Shown: one piece after another, positions 17,183 through 24,703 of the stretch | Numbering within the stretch: the first letter of the stretch is position 1 | Layout of the letters: each line of letters starts with the position of its first letter | Source of the DNA: Enterobacter cancerogenus | GTDB taxonomy: Bacteria; Pseudomonadota; Gammaproteobacteria; Enterobacterales; Enterobacteriaceae | Assembly (NCBI RefSeq): GCF_019047785.1 | Contig: NZ_CP077290.1 | Span: 2,356,001-2,420,000, forward strand | DNA: 64,000 bases | Direction: 5' to 3' | Notes under the pieces: generated by a model | Databases searched by the model: none | Told to the model about the DNA's origin: nothing | The model's input: the letters and a program-made list of their open reading frames with translations, nothing else | Translations under genes and position numbers: made by a program

Positions 17183-17212
17183 CAAAACGCCCCGCAGGAT
17201 TTTGCGAGGCGT
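17183..17212 (-). terminator. dusA terminator
   Basis: On the minus strand ACGCCTCGC (17212-17204) pairs with GCGGGGCGT (17195-17187, one G-T pair) and is followed by TTTTGCTTT. It lies between dusA and the pspG promoter and insulates pspG from dusA read-through. Confidence 0.82.
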
Positions 17213-17240
17213 AGTGAATTTGACTATCTTTTAGCGAAAT

Positions 17241-18236
17241 TTATCGCTTATCGGCAACCAGACGCAGGGCGTGCTCAAGCACGTCAATATCGGCCCCCGC
17301 TTTGTGCGCATTTTCACTGAGATAGCGTCGCCACTGGCGCGCCCCCGGAATCCCCTGGAACAGGCCGAGCATGTGACGCGTAATGTGGCCGAGCCAGGTT
17401 CCGCTGCTCAGCTCGCGTTCAATGTAAGGGTACATTGCGCGTACGACGGATACGGGGTCAGTGTCAGCGCCCTCAACGCCAAAGATTTCGCGATCGACCG
17501 TCGCCAGGATGCCAGGGTTTTGATACGCCTCGCGACCAACCATCACGCCGTCCATATGGGCCAGATGCGTTTTGGCCTCTTCAAGCGATTTTATGCCGCC
17601 GTTAATCGACATCGTCAGATGCGGGAAGTCACGCTTCAGCTGGTATACGCGCGGGTAGTCCAGCGGTGGGATTTCACGGTTCTCTTTCGGGCTAAGGCCG
17701 GAGAGCCAGGCTTTACGCGCGTGGATGATGAACATCTCGCACTCCCCTTTGCCTGAGACCGTGTCGATGAAATCGCACAGGAATTCGTAGCTGTCCTGGT
17801 CGTCAATGCCGATACGCGTTTTCACCGTGACCGGAATCGAAACCACGTCGCGCATGGCTTTGATGCTGTCGGCCACCAACTGTGCGTTCCCCATCAGGCA
17901 TGCGCCAAACATACCGTTTTGCACGCGATCGGACGGGCAGCCAACGTTGAGGTTGATCTCGTCGTAACCGCGCGCTTCGGCAAGCTTTGCGCACTGCGCC
18001 AGCGCCGCCGGATCGCTCCCGCCCAGCTGCAGCGCAACCGGATGCTCTTCATCGCTGTAGGCCAGATAGTCCCCTTTCCCGTGGATAATCGCCCCGGTGG
18101 TCACCATTTCGGTGTACAGCAGCGTATGGCGGGAGAGCTGGCGCAGGAAGTAGCGGCAGTGTCTGTCCGTCCAGTCGAGCATCGGCGCTATGGAGAAACG
18201 GTTAGCAGGGAAAGCGGTCTGTAATTCTGACGACAT
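17241..18236 (-). CDS. dusA: tRNA-dihydrouridine(20/20a) synthase
   Basis: A 331-residue FMN enzyme that reduces uridine to dihydrouridine in the tRNA D-loop. The TIM-barrel start [18 protein letters not shown], the FMN-site block [47 protein letters not shown] with its catalytic cysteine, and the KTRIGIDD and [11 protein letters not shown] motifs are all present. The C-terminal helical domain includes [19 protein letters not shown]. Length is normal. It ends in a terminator before pspG. Confidence 0.98.
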   Translation of the reverse strand: MSSELQTAFPANRFSIAPMLDWTDRHCRYFLRQLSRHTLLYTEMVTTGAIIHGKGDYLAYSDEEHPVALQLGGSDPAALAQCAKLAEARGYDEINLNVGCPSDRVQNGMFGACLMGNAQLVADSIKAMRDVVSIPVTVKTRIGIDDQDSYEFLCDFIDTVSGKGECEMFIIHARKAWLSGLSPKENREIPPLDYPRVYQLKRDFPHLTMSINGGIKSLEEAKTHLAHMDGVMVGREAYQNPGILATVDREIFGVEGADTDPVSVVRAMYPYIERELSSGTWLGHITRHMLGLFQGIPGARQWRRYLSENAHKAGADIDVLEHALRLVADKR

Positions 18237-18313
18237 GGCGAAGTTTTAAGCATCTGGTGGAAAAGGAGCGCTACTATAACACAGGCTCAAAAAGGATACG
18301 ATTCGGCTTGATG

Positions 18314-18334
18314 TGATATCAAATAGTGATATCA
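18314..18334. promoter_or_regulatory. Paired TGATATCA sites upstream of hicAB
   Basis: Two copies of the 8-bp palindrome TGATATCA lie at 18314-18321 and 18327-18334, centres 13 bases apart, about 50 bases before hicA. They are suited to binding by the ribbon-helix-helix domain of HicB, which represses its own operon in known systems. Assignment is by position and symmetry only. Confidence 0.6.
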
Positions 18335-18381
18335 TTTATTTTAACCTGGCGGGGAAGAAAACTACATGGAAGCTATCAAAA

Positions 18382-18645
18382 ATGAAAACACTGAACGCCC
18401 GCCACCAAAAAACATTGCAGCTCATTTTTTCGTTACCGACACCCAGCTCGCTTGAATGGCGAAAAATCGAAGCGCTTTTTGTCGCGCTGGGCGCAAAAGT
18501 TTCTGAAGGGAATGGTTCAAGGGTCAGGTTTGAAATTAATGAGGTTGTGGCTTCGTTTCATCGCCCCCATCCGGATAAAGAAGCGAAGGTTTATCAGGTT
18601 CGCGACGCGATGGCGTTTCTCATCGCCGTAGGAGTATCACCATGA
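18382..18645 (+). CDS. hicA: HicA-family mRNA interferase toxin
   Basis: An 87-residue toxin of the HicA family, a small double-stranded-RNA-binding fold that cleaves mRNA. Family features are LEWRKIEALFVALGAKVSEGNGSRVRF, the conserved histidine region ASFHRPHPDKEAKVYQVRDAMAFL, and a short tail. ATG 18382 is chosen because it fits the family length. An upstream in-frame start at 18313 would read through the TGATATCA operator sites. Its stop overlaps the start of hicB by four bases (ATGA), so the two are translationally coupled, toxin first. Confidence 0.88.
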   Translation: MKTLNARHQKTLQLIFSLPTPSSLEWRKIEALFVALGAKVSEGNGSRVRFEINEVVASFHRPHPDKEAKVYQVRDAMAFLIAVGVSP

Positions 18646-18977
18646 TTAACACCATGACTTATAAAGGTTATGCCGCAAAAATCGACTATAGTGATGAAGA
18701 TCTTTGCTTCGTGGGGCATGTAGCGGGCATAAGAGATGTTATCGGTTTTCATGCGGATAATGTCGCTGCTCTGCGCAAGGCATTTGAAGAAGCAGTGGAT
18801 GACTATCTGGCTTATTGTGCGGAACAAGGCCGGGAGCCTCTGCGCCCGGCAAGCGGAAAAATCAGTTTGCGCATCTCTCCGGAAGTTCATTCTGCCATAA
18901 GCATCGCGGCTGAAGTTTCAGGTAAAAGCGTAAACCAATGGATAAGCGATACCCTTACAAAAGCAGCACACGGATAA
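18642..18977 (+). CDS. hicB: HicB-family antitoxin with ribbon-helix-helix domain
   Basis: A 111-residue antitoxin. The N-terminal half (MTYKGYAAKIDYSDEDLCFVGHVAGI, DVIGFHADNVAALRKAFEEAVDDYL) is the degraded RNase-H-like HicB fold that blocks the toxin. The C-terminal half, SGKISLRISPEVHSAISIAAEVSGKSVNQWI, is a ribbon-helix-helix DNA-binding domain used for autorepression. The start overlaps the hicA stop. The pair sits in the variable stretch between dusA and zur. Confidence 0.9.
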   Translation: MINTMTYKGYAAKIDYSDEDLCFVGHVAGIRDVIGFHADNVAALRKAFEEAVDDYLAYCAEQGREPLRPASGKISLRISPEVHSAISIAAEVSGKSVNQWISDTLTKAAHG

Positions 18978-18981
18978 GCAA

Positions 18982-19003
18982 AGGGCACCCTTGATAGTGC
19001 CCT
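18982..19003. terminator. Hairpin between hicB and the TraF-like gene
   Basis: AGGGCAC at 18982-18988 pairs with GTGCCCT at 18997-19003 around an eight-base loop. The minus-strand side is followed by TTGCTT; the plus side has no T-run. It sits between two convergent genes and probably ends the minus-strand transcript. Confidence 0.55.
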
Positions 19004-19009
19004 GAAGAG

Positions 19010-20320
19010 TTAGAACGTCATGCTGAGCTGCGCGCCTGCGCCCCAGGTTTCATCTTCCCCATACAGTCCCATCAGGTCTACGTGGACCGTGTTGAACGGC
19101 GCAAAGCCCAGACCGCCGGTAAAGACATTGCTGTCGTTACCCTTCACGTCGGCACGGTAACCCGCACGCACCGCCAGCCAGCTCAGCGGCGTGACTTCAG
19201 CACCTACGCCGACGTACTGAGAGGTATCTTCACTCTTAAAGCCTTTGGTTTCGGTCAAGTCACCGTCGGCGGTTAGCGTCACCAGATCGTTATGCCAGGC
19301 GGCACCGGCGGTGACCAGCGGGCGGATCTGATAGGTATCTTTGTAGCTCACCACTTCACCCGTGCGGCCATTGCGGATGCGAACATCTTTGGTGTCGATA
19401 TCGCGCGACATCAGGTTCTGCCCGCTCACGCCCACCGTCCAGTGTTCACCGAAATCGGCGGCAATACCCGCATCAACGTTAAAACCGGTGTCGTCCGTAC
19501 GGTAGCGGCTATCATTCCACTTGTTGCTGTCGTAATCGTAAATCGATGTGGTGTAGTTATAGACCCAGGTTTTCTGCAGTTTTGGCGTCACGCCCACGGA
19601 GACCGGTACGCCGCCCAGGTCGAACTGACGGGCAACGGCGATACCGTAGTCGGAGACAATCGCCGCGCGGCCAGAGGCCGTGGAGTTGAGGTTTTTGGTG
19701 ATTTGGTCAGTACCGTTCAGCGCAGCATCCAGCGCCACGCCTGCGGCCACCGCATCACTTCGTTGGATCCCGCGCAGGTAATCAATATCCTGCTGATCGA
19801 TAGAGGAGCTGACGCGCCCGTGGGCATAACCTTTAGCCATAAACGCCACGGAGAGCACGTCGTTAGGAATGCTGACGGCAATCCCTGCACCGGCTGAAGC
19901 ACGGGCGGTTTTGCCTTTAAGGTAATCCAACTCGTCAGCGAGATCTTTCGCCGCGCCCTGGAACTGATTAATTGAGCCTAACGGATTGGTAATGATGTCG
20001 ATGGGGGTGAGATTATCAATAACATCCTGATAGCGATTGATCTTATCGTTGATGTTATCAATTTCGTCCTGAAGGTTGTCTTTATCCGTAATTTGCGCGC
20101 CAACGGACGGTATTATTACCGTAACATCGTCCTCGGGTTTTGCCTTTGCTAATAACGCCGGGTTGATTAACGCCCCGCTGCCATAGCTCCCCGCCGCGAC
20201 GCCCGTTCCACCCATTGCGTCGCTTCTCGCCTCCGCCCAGGTATTGGCTGCTCCCGCCTGATTTGCCATAAACAGGGAGACAGCGATGCTAACCACCGAA
20301 AATTTAAAATGTTTTTTCAC
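19010..20320 (-). CDS. TraF-like outer-membrane beta-barrel protein
   Basis: A 436-residue exported protein. A signal peptide ends at about NQAGAA (residue 24). The mature start NTWAEARSDAMGGTGVAAGSYGSGALINPALLA is typical of the FadL/OmpP1-like conjugal-transfer TraF family (TraF_2), in which a DAMGGTG[VT] motif precedes a beta-barrel. A coiled-coil-like segment follows (about 78-140: DKDNLQDEIDNINDKINRY). The rest has alternating beta-strand pattern and ends in LSMTF, the aromatic C-terminal residue expected for outer-membrane insertion. Despite the family name there are no conjugation genes nearby. Function is unknown. Confidence 0.8.
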   Translation of the reverse strand: MKKHFKFSVVSIAVSLFMANQAGAANTWAEARSDAMGGTGVAAGSYGSGALINPALLAKAKPEDDVTVIIPSVGAQITDKDNLQDEIDNINDKINRYQDVIDNLTPIDIITNPLGSINQFQGAAKDLADELDYLKGKTARASAGAGIAVSIPNDVLSVAFMAKGYAHGRVSSSIDQQDIDYLRGIQRSDAVAAGVALDAALNGTDQITKNLNSTASGRAAIVSDYGIAVARQFDLGGVPVSVGVTPKLQKTWVYNYTTSIYDYDSNKWNDSRYRTDDTGFNVDAGIAADFGEHWTVGVSGQNLMSRDIDTKDVRIRNGRTGEVVSYKDTYQIRPLVTAGAAWHNDLVTLTADGDLTETKGFKSEDTSQYVGVGAEVTPLSWLAVRAGYRADVKGNDSNVFTGGLGFAPFNTVHVDLMGLYGEDETWGAGAQLSMTF

Positions 20321-20494
20321 AGTATGCTCGTCTTATAGTCTGTTATGAAATAACTCCCGTCTGTTATCACCCAAACAGGAACGAACTATTGCTGTGAATA
20401 AGAACGAAAAGACCCGCTATTTCTTTCCCTAAATAAAATTCCGTGAGGGCCTGTTGTTATGTGTGACGGCCCTCAATATTTATAGAAGAGGAAA

Positions 20495-20983
20495 TTATTT
20501 TCGCCCAACTTTTCCATCGTGCGGGCCAAAAAACTGCGGAGGATGGTCAACCCAGCGGTCTTCACGCGTAGCGGCATACACCGGGTTGAGCGGATAGTAG
20601 ATGCGGTTGTGCTTTTTATTGGCCTCTCCCACCACCAGTAACCGTACCTCCTCCTCGGTATTGTTGATAAAGGTATGGCAAACGCCGGTTCCGGCAGGAA
20701 AACCCACGCTGTCGCCCGGTTCCAGCTTCCACAGATAACCGTTGATCCAGGCTTCCGGGTAGCCTTCCAGCACGTAAACAAACTCCTCTTCATCGCTTTC
20801 CGCATGCGGATAAGAGGTGCGTCGGCCCGGCGGTAAACGCTCATGATGAATACCCATGCGGCTCAGCCCAAGCCTGCGGGCCAGCGGTGCGCCGATGGAA
20901 AACAGTTCGTTGCTGTCGGGATAGGTTGCGTCGTCCGGGCCTTCAACGTCGCGCCAGTGTCGAATGCAGTCAGGTCTTTTCAT
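20495..20983 (-). CDS. Cupin-domain protein
   Basis: A 162-residue protein with a single cupin barrel. ATG 20983 is preferred over an in-frame TTG seven codons upstream because GCGGA lies at suitable spacing. The metal-binding motif 1 appears as GRRTSYPHAESDEEEFVYVLEGYPEAWING and motif 2 as PGDSVGFPAGTGVCHTFINN, giving one clear His plus acidic residues in each. A C-terminal YYPLNP ... DHPPQFFGPHDGK segment recurs in a subset of bacterial cupins. Substrate is not evident. It is transcribed divergently from zur. Confidence 0.8.
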   Translation of the reverse strand: MKRPDCIRHWRDVEGPDDATYPDSNELFSIGAPLARRLGLSRMGIHHERLPPGRRTSYPHAESDEEEFVYVLEGYPEAWINGYLWKLEPGDSVGFPAGTGVCHTFINNTEEEVRLLVVGEANKKHNRIYYPLNPVYAATREDRWVDHPPQFFGPHDGKVGRK

Positions 20984-21098
20984 GGTTAATGTCCGCTGTT
21001 GCAATGCGACAGGTATAGCACAGCCTGGGGAAACTCGGTGTTTTTAACAGAACATGATAAAGTGAGGGTTTTCCGCCCTATTACACCCGAGGTGCTTC

Positions 21099-21611
21099 AT
21101 GGATAAGTCCACAACAGAGCTGTTAGTGCAGGCTGAAAAGCTGTGCGCGCAACGCAATGTGCGCCTGACTCCGCAGCGCCTTGAGGTACTGCGTCTGATG
21201 AGCCTGCAACAAGGTGCCATCAGCGCGTACGATCTGCTTGACCTGCTGCGTGAAAGCGAACCGCAGGCAAAACCGCCCACCGTCTATCGCGCGCTGGATT
21301 TCCTGCTTGAGCAGGGCTTTGTGCATAAGGTGGAATCGACCAACAGCTACGTGCTGTGTCACCTGTTCGATCAGCCCACCCATACGTCCGCAATGTTTAT
21401 CTGCGATCGCTGTGGCGCGGTGAAAGAAGAAGGTGCGGAAGGGGTTGAAGACATCATGCATACGCTGGCGGCCAAAATGGGCTTCGCGCTGCGCCATAAC
21501 GTCATTGAAGCACACGGGTTATGCTCCGCCTGCGTGGAAGTGGAATCCTGCAGCCATCAGGACGCATGTCAGCATGACCACTCCATCCTGGTGAAGAAAA
21601 AACCCCGCTAG
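21099..21611 (+). CDS. zur: Zinc uptake regulator
   Basis: A 170-residue Fur-family repressor that shuts off zinc import genes when zinc-loaded. The winged-helix domain contains VRLTPQRLEVLRLMSLQQGAISAYDLLDLL and PPTVYRALDFLLEQGFVHKV. The dimerisation domain has THTSAMFICDRCGAVKEE (CxxC) and LCSACVEVESC (CxxC plus Cys), which hold the structural zinc, and a His-rich tail (CSHQDACQHDHS). Length matches E. coli Zur. In E. coli two other genes (yjbL, yjbM) separate it from dusA; here the islet at 18.3-21 kb occupies that place. Confidence 0.96.
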   Translation: MDKSTTELLVQAEKLCAQRNVRLTPQRLEVLRLMSLQQGAISAYDLLDLLRESEPQAKPPTVYRALDFLLEQGFVHKVESTNSYVLCHLFDQPTHTSAMFICDRCGAVKEEGAEGVEDIMHTLAAKMGFALRHNVIEAHGLCSACVEVESCSHQDACQHDHSILVKKKPR

Positions 21612-21616
21612 CGGCA

Positions 21617-21641
21617 AAAGAAAAGGCGGCTCATGGCCGCC
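21617..21641 (-). terminator. yjbJ terminator
   Basis: On the minus strand GGCGGC (21641-21636) pairs with GCCGCC (21630-21625) around a five-base loop and is followed by TTTTCTTTT. It lies 38 bases after the yjbJ stop and directly after the zur stop. Confidence 0.8.
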
Positions 21642-21679
21642 CTCAGGGGTACTTCCGTGTTCGCACGGGTGGTAATCAA

Positions 21680-21889
21680 TTACCAGCGATAGTCGTTACG
21701 GGTTTCCCAGTCTTTGACTTCGGTTTCCGCCTGATCTTTCTCGTAACCGTAACGCTCCTGGATTTTACCTACCAGCTGGTCACGTTTACCTTCGATAACG
21801 GTCATGTCGTCATCGGTGAGTTTACCCCACTGTTCTTTCGCTTTACCTTTGAATTGCTTCCAGTTGCCGCCGATTTCGTCTTTATTCAT
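21680..21889 (-). CDS. yjbJ: CsbD-family stress protein
   Basis: A 69-residue, highly charged soluble protein of the CsbD family: MNKDEIGGNWKQFKGKAKEQWGKLTDDDMTVIEGKRDQLVGKIQERYGYEKDQAETEVKDW in overview, with the family-defining G-N-W-K-Q-x-K-G-K-x-K-E-x-W-G-K-L-T-D-D block near the start. Members are abundant under general stress and stationary phase; biochemical role is unknown. Single gene with its own terminator. Confidence 0.95.
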   Translation of the reverse strand: MNKDEIGGNWKQFKGKAKEQWGKLTDDDMTVIEGKRDQLVGKIQERYGYEKDQAETEVKDWETRNDYRW

Positions 21890-22008
21890 AATCGTGTCCT
21901 CGTGTTAAGCGTAAATTTGTATCGCCCGGTACATGCATTTCTGCTGGACGTGATAATTATTATAGTCAGGGATTCGGCAGCCCGATTTATATTCAGAATC
22001 TTTAACCG

Positions 22009-23346
22009 TCACGATATATCAGGACGGGCAGGAAACCAGGTGTTGTTTCGCCAGTGACGACGCCATATAAAGGCCAGCGAGAGGCCCCGCAGGGAGAGGA
22101 ATACCGCAAGCGCCAGCCACAAACCATGGTTACCCAGGTACGGCAGCGTAAAGAGCGTCAGACCAAAACCGGCCGCCGCAACTGCCATGCTGTTGCGCAT
22201 TTCCGCGCCTCGCGTCGCACCAATAAACATACCGTCCAGCAGATAACACCAGACCCCCACCACCGGCAGGATCACCTGCCAGATGAGGTAATGGCTGGCC
22301 AGTTCACGCAGCGCCGGGAGTGAGGTGAGCAGCGCAATGATATGCCCACCGAAACAGGCGTAGATCAGCGCAAACGCCAGCGCGACCATTCCCGACTGAC
22401 GACACGCCGCCCGCCATACTTCGCGAAGCTGGCCGCTTTCACGCGCACCGTATGCCTGCCCGGAATGGGCTTCAACCGCATAGGCAAAACCATCCAGCGC
22501 GTAGGCGGTAAAGGTCAGGAGCGTCATTAACACCGCATTGACGGCAACGATTTCTGGCCCAAGGCGCGCCCCGAAGACCGTCAGCGCGCCGAAGCAGAGC
22601 TGTAACAGCAGCGAGCGCAGCATGATGTCCCGATTGAGCGCCAGTAGCTTACGCATATTGCCCCGCCAGGCGGTTTTGAGCAGCGCAACCGAGATCCCGC
22701 GCATCGCCAGAACGCGCCCGACCATCCACAAGCCGATCAAAAATGTCCCGTACTCGGCGATTGCGGTTGCCAGCGCCGCCCCCCGCACGTTCATGTGCAG
22801 GCCCATGACCAGCCAGAGATCGAGCACAATGTTGAGCAGGTTACCGACCACCAGCAGGATCACCGGCGCGCGGGCGTACTGCACGCCCAGCAGCCAGCCA
22901 AGCAGAACCAGGTTTGCCAGCGAAGCGGGCGCACTCAGCCAGCGGATTTCAAGGAAACGCCGCGCCTGCTCCAGCACTGCTTCGCTGCCGCCCACAATAT
23001 GCAGCGCCAGGTCTATCAGCGGCGTGCGCAGCAAAACGATCAGCGCGCCTGCACCGAGCGCCAGGAGTAAAGGTTGAACCAGCGCACGCGCCAGCCGCAG
23101 CGGATCTTTCGCGCCGTAGGCCTGGGCCGTTAGACCTGTGGTGCTCATACGTAAAAAGAGCAGCAGCATAAAGAGGAAGCTGGTTGCCGTGGCGCCAATC
23201 GCCACGCCGCCCAGATAGACGGGGGAATCCAGATGACCAATAACCGCCGTGTCCACCAGGCCGAGCAGAGGAACGGTAATATTGGAAAAAATCATCGGCA
23301 GCGCGAGACGCCAGAGTGCCTTATCAGAAGCAGTCAGCAGTGACAT
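22009..23346 (-). CDS. dinF: DNA-damage-inducible MATE-family transporter
   Basis: A 445-residue integral membrane protein with about 12 hydrophobic segments and the MATE-family layout (LALPMIFSNITVPLLGLVDTAVIGHL at the N-terminus, then two six-helix halves). MATE proteins export cationic compounds or metabolites using ion gradients. The substrate of DinF is not settled. It lies 65 bases downstream of lexA on the same strand, and the pair forms the SOS-controlled lexA-dinF operon as in E. coli. Confidence 0.95.
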   Translation of the reverse strand: MSLLTASDKALWRLALPMIFSNITVPLLGLVDTAVIGHLDSPVYLGGVAIGATATSFLFMLLLFLRMSTTGLTAQAYGAKDPLRLARALVQPLLLALGAGALIVLLRTPLIDLALHIVGGSEAVLEQARRFLEIRWLSAPASLANLVLLGWLLGVQYARAPVILLVVGNLLNIVLDLWLVMGLHMNVRGAALATAIAEYGTFLIGLWMVGRVLAMRGISVALLKTAWRGNMRKLLALNRDIMLRSLLLQLCFGALTVFGARLGPEIVAVNAVLMTLLTFTAYALDGFAYAVEAHSGQAYGARESGQLREVWRAACRQSGMVALAFALIYACFGGHIIALLTSLPALRELASHYLIWQVILPVVGVWCYLLDGMFIGATRGAEMRNSMAVAAAGFGLTLFTLPYLGNHGLWLALAVFLSLRGLSLAFIWRRHWRNNTWFPARPDIS

Positions 23347-23411
23347 GGGAGAATACCGGGGACGATAAAACGAGACGGGCCACGGAGAAACCGCAGCCCG
23401 TCAGGAAGAGA

Positions 23412-24020
23412 TTACAGCCATTCGCCGTTGCGGATAACGCCAACGGCCAGCCCTTCAATGGAGAAGCTGTGTTCGCGCAGGTCTACCACAATAGGCGTGA
23501 ATTCGTTGTTTTCCGGCAGCAGCTGCACGGTATTGCCTTGTTTCTTCAGGCGCTTAACGGTCACTTCATCATCGATACGCGCAACCACAACCTGACCGTT
23601 GCGTACGTCCTGCGTTTTGTGAACCGCCAGCAGATCGCCATCGAGAATACCGATGTCTTTCATCGACATCCCGCTAACGCGCAGCAGGAAATCAGCGCTC
23701 GGCTTAAACATACCGGGGTCCACCTGATAGTGGCTTTCGATATGCTGCTGTGCCAGCAGCGGTTCACCCGCCGCAACACGGCCAATCAGCGGAATACCCG
23801 TCTCTTCTTCAACAAGCAGACGAATACCGCGTGATGCGCCAGAAACAATCTCAATGACGCCTTTACGCGCCAGCGCTTTGAGGTGTTCCTCAGCCGCGTT
23901 TGGAGAGCGGAAACCCAGACGCTGCGCGATTTCTGCACGCGTGGGTGGCATACCCGTCTGGCCGATATGATCCCGAATGAGATCAAACACCTCTTGCTGC
24001 CTGGTCGTTAACGCTTTCAT
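23412..24020 (-). CDS. lexA: SOS repressor LexA
   Basis: A 202-residue repressor-protease. The N-terminal winged helix ([43 protein letters not shown]) binds SOS boxes. The self-cleavage site is Ala-Gly in [10 protein letters not shown] (residues 84-85). The catalytic serine is in VSGMSMKD (about 119) and the catalytic lysine in VTVKRLKK (about 156). Length is identical to E. coli LexA. Two LexA boxes lie just upstream, giving autorepression, and dinF follows in the same operon. Confidence 0.99.
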   Translation of the reverse strand: MKALTTRQQEVFDLIRDHIGQTGMPPTRAEIAQRLGFRSPNAAEEHLKALARKGVIEIVSGASRGIRLLVEEETGIPLIGRVAAGEPLLAQQHIESHYQVDPGMFKPSADFLLRVSGMSMKDIGILDGDLLAVHKTQDVRNGQVVVARIDDEVTVKRLKKQGNTVQLLPENNEFTPIVVDLREHSFSIEGLAVGVIRNGEWL

Positions 24021-24028
24021 TCCGCCCC

Positions 24029-24065
24029 CTGGGTGTATATACAGTTATGCTGTGAGTATATACAG
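24029..24065. promoter_or_regulatory. Tandem LexA boxes of lexA-dinF
   Basis: Read on the minus strand, the boxes are CTGTATATACTCACAG (24065-24050), an exact CTGT-N8-ACAG match, and CTGTATATACACCCAG (24044-24029), with one mismatch. They lie 9-45 bases before the lexA ATG and are spaced 21 bases centre to centre, two helical turns. This duplicates the E. coli arrangement. Confidence 0.96.
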
Positions 24066-24128
24066 TCAAAGGCGATTTTGGAACCAAAAACTGCACAAAA
24101 AACCAGGGACTTAATTATTCCTCGAGGC

Positions 24129-24497
24129 TCATCGGAAATGTGACCAAAGCAGCGTGACCCAGGTGATGGCTGCGATGATAATCGCCAGCAGCACGGCAGC
24201 CGATCCCATATCTTTAGCGCGACCCGAAAGCTCATGAAATTCTGAACCAATTCGGTCTACCACTGCCTCAATAGCGCTATTGATAATTTCCACTATCATC
24301 ACCAGAAGTACGGAACCAATGAGGAGTACGCGGGTTATGGCATCAACATCAAGGAAACACGCGATGATAACCGCGACAATCGCGGCAACCGCTTCCTGGC
24401 GGAAAGCAGCTTCATTGATCCATGCGGCGCGGAAACCTTTCCATGAATAGCCTGCAGCTTTGATGATTCGGGTTAACCCAGTGGTATTATTGGCCAT
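24129..24497 (-). CDS. dgkA: Diacylglycerol kinase
   Basis: A 122-residue trimeric inner-membrane kinase that phosphorylates diacylglycerol released by membrane-derived oligosaccharide synthesis. It has an N-terminal amphipathic helix (GLTRIIKAAGYSWKGFRAAWINEAAFRQE) followed by three membrane helices. The catalytic block VEIINSAIEAVVDRIGSEFHELSGRAKDMGSAAV carries the conserved Glu and Asp residues. It is divergent from plsB, another phospholipid enzyme, with about 206 bases between the starts. Confidence 0.98.
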   Translation of the reverse strand: MANNTTGLTRIIKAAGYSWKGFRAAWINEAAFRQEAVAAIVAVIIACFLDVDAITRVLLIGSVLLVMIVEIINSAIEAVVDRIGSEFHELSGRAKDMGSAAVLLAIIIAAITWVTLLWSHFR

Positions 24498-24703
24498 TAA
24501 AAGAACCTTATAGTGGAAATAGCGTCAGTAACTATACACAAAATCATTCATGCTGCCTCAGGCGAGCCTGAAGGATGCAGTGTATATAGCCGCAGCGCGT
24601 TTTGCTGCAGCCTGAAGTATGACGGGTAACAACAGAAATCTTGCGCGCTTTCTGTTATCCTTGCGCCGCAATTGCATTATTAACCAGAGGCTTTACATCG
24701 TTT

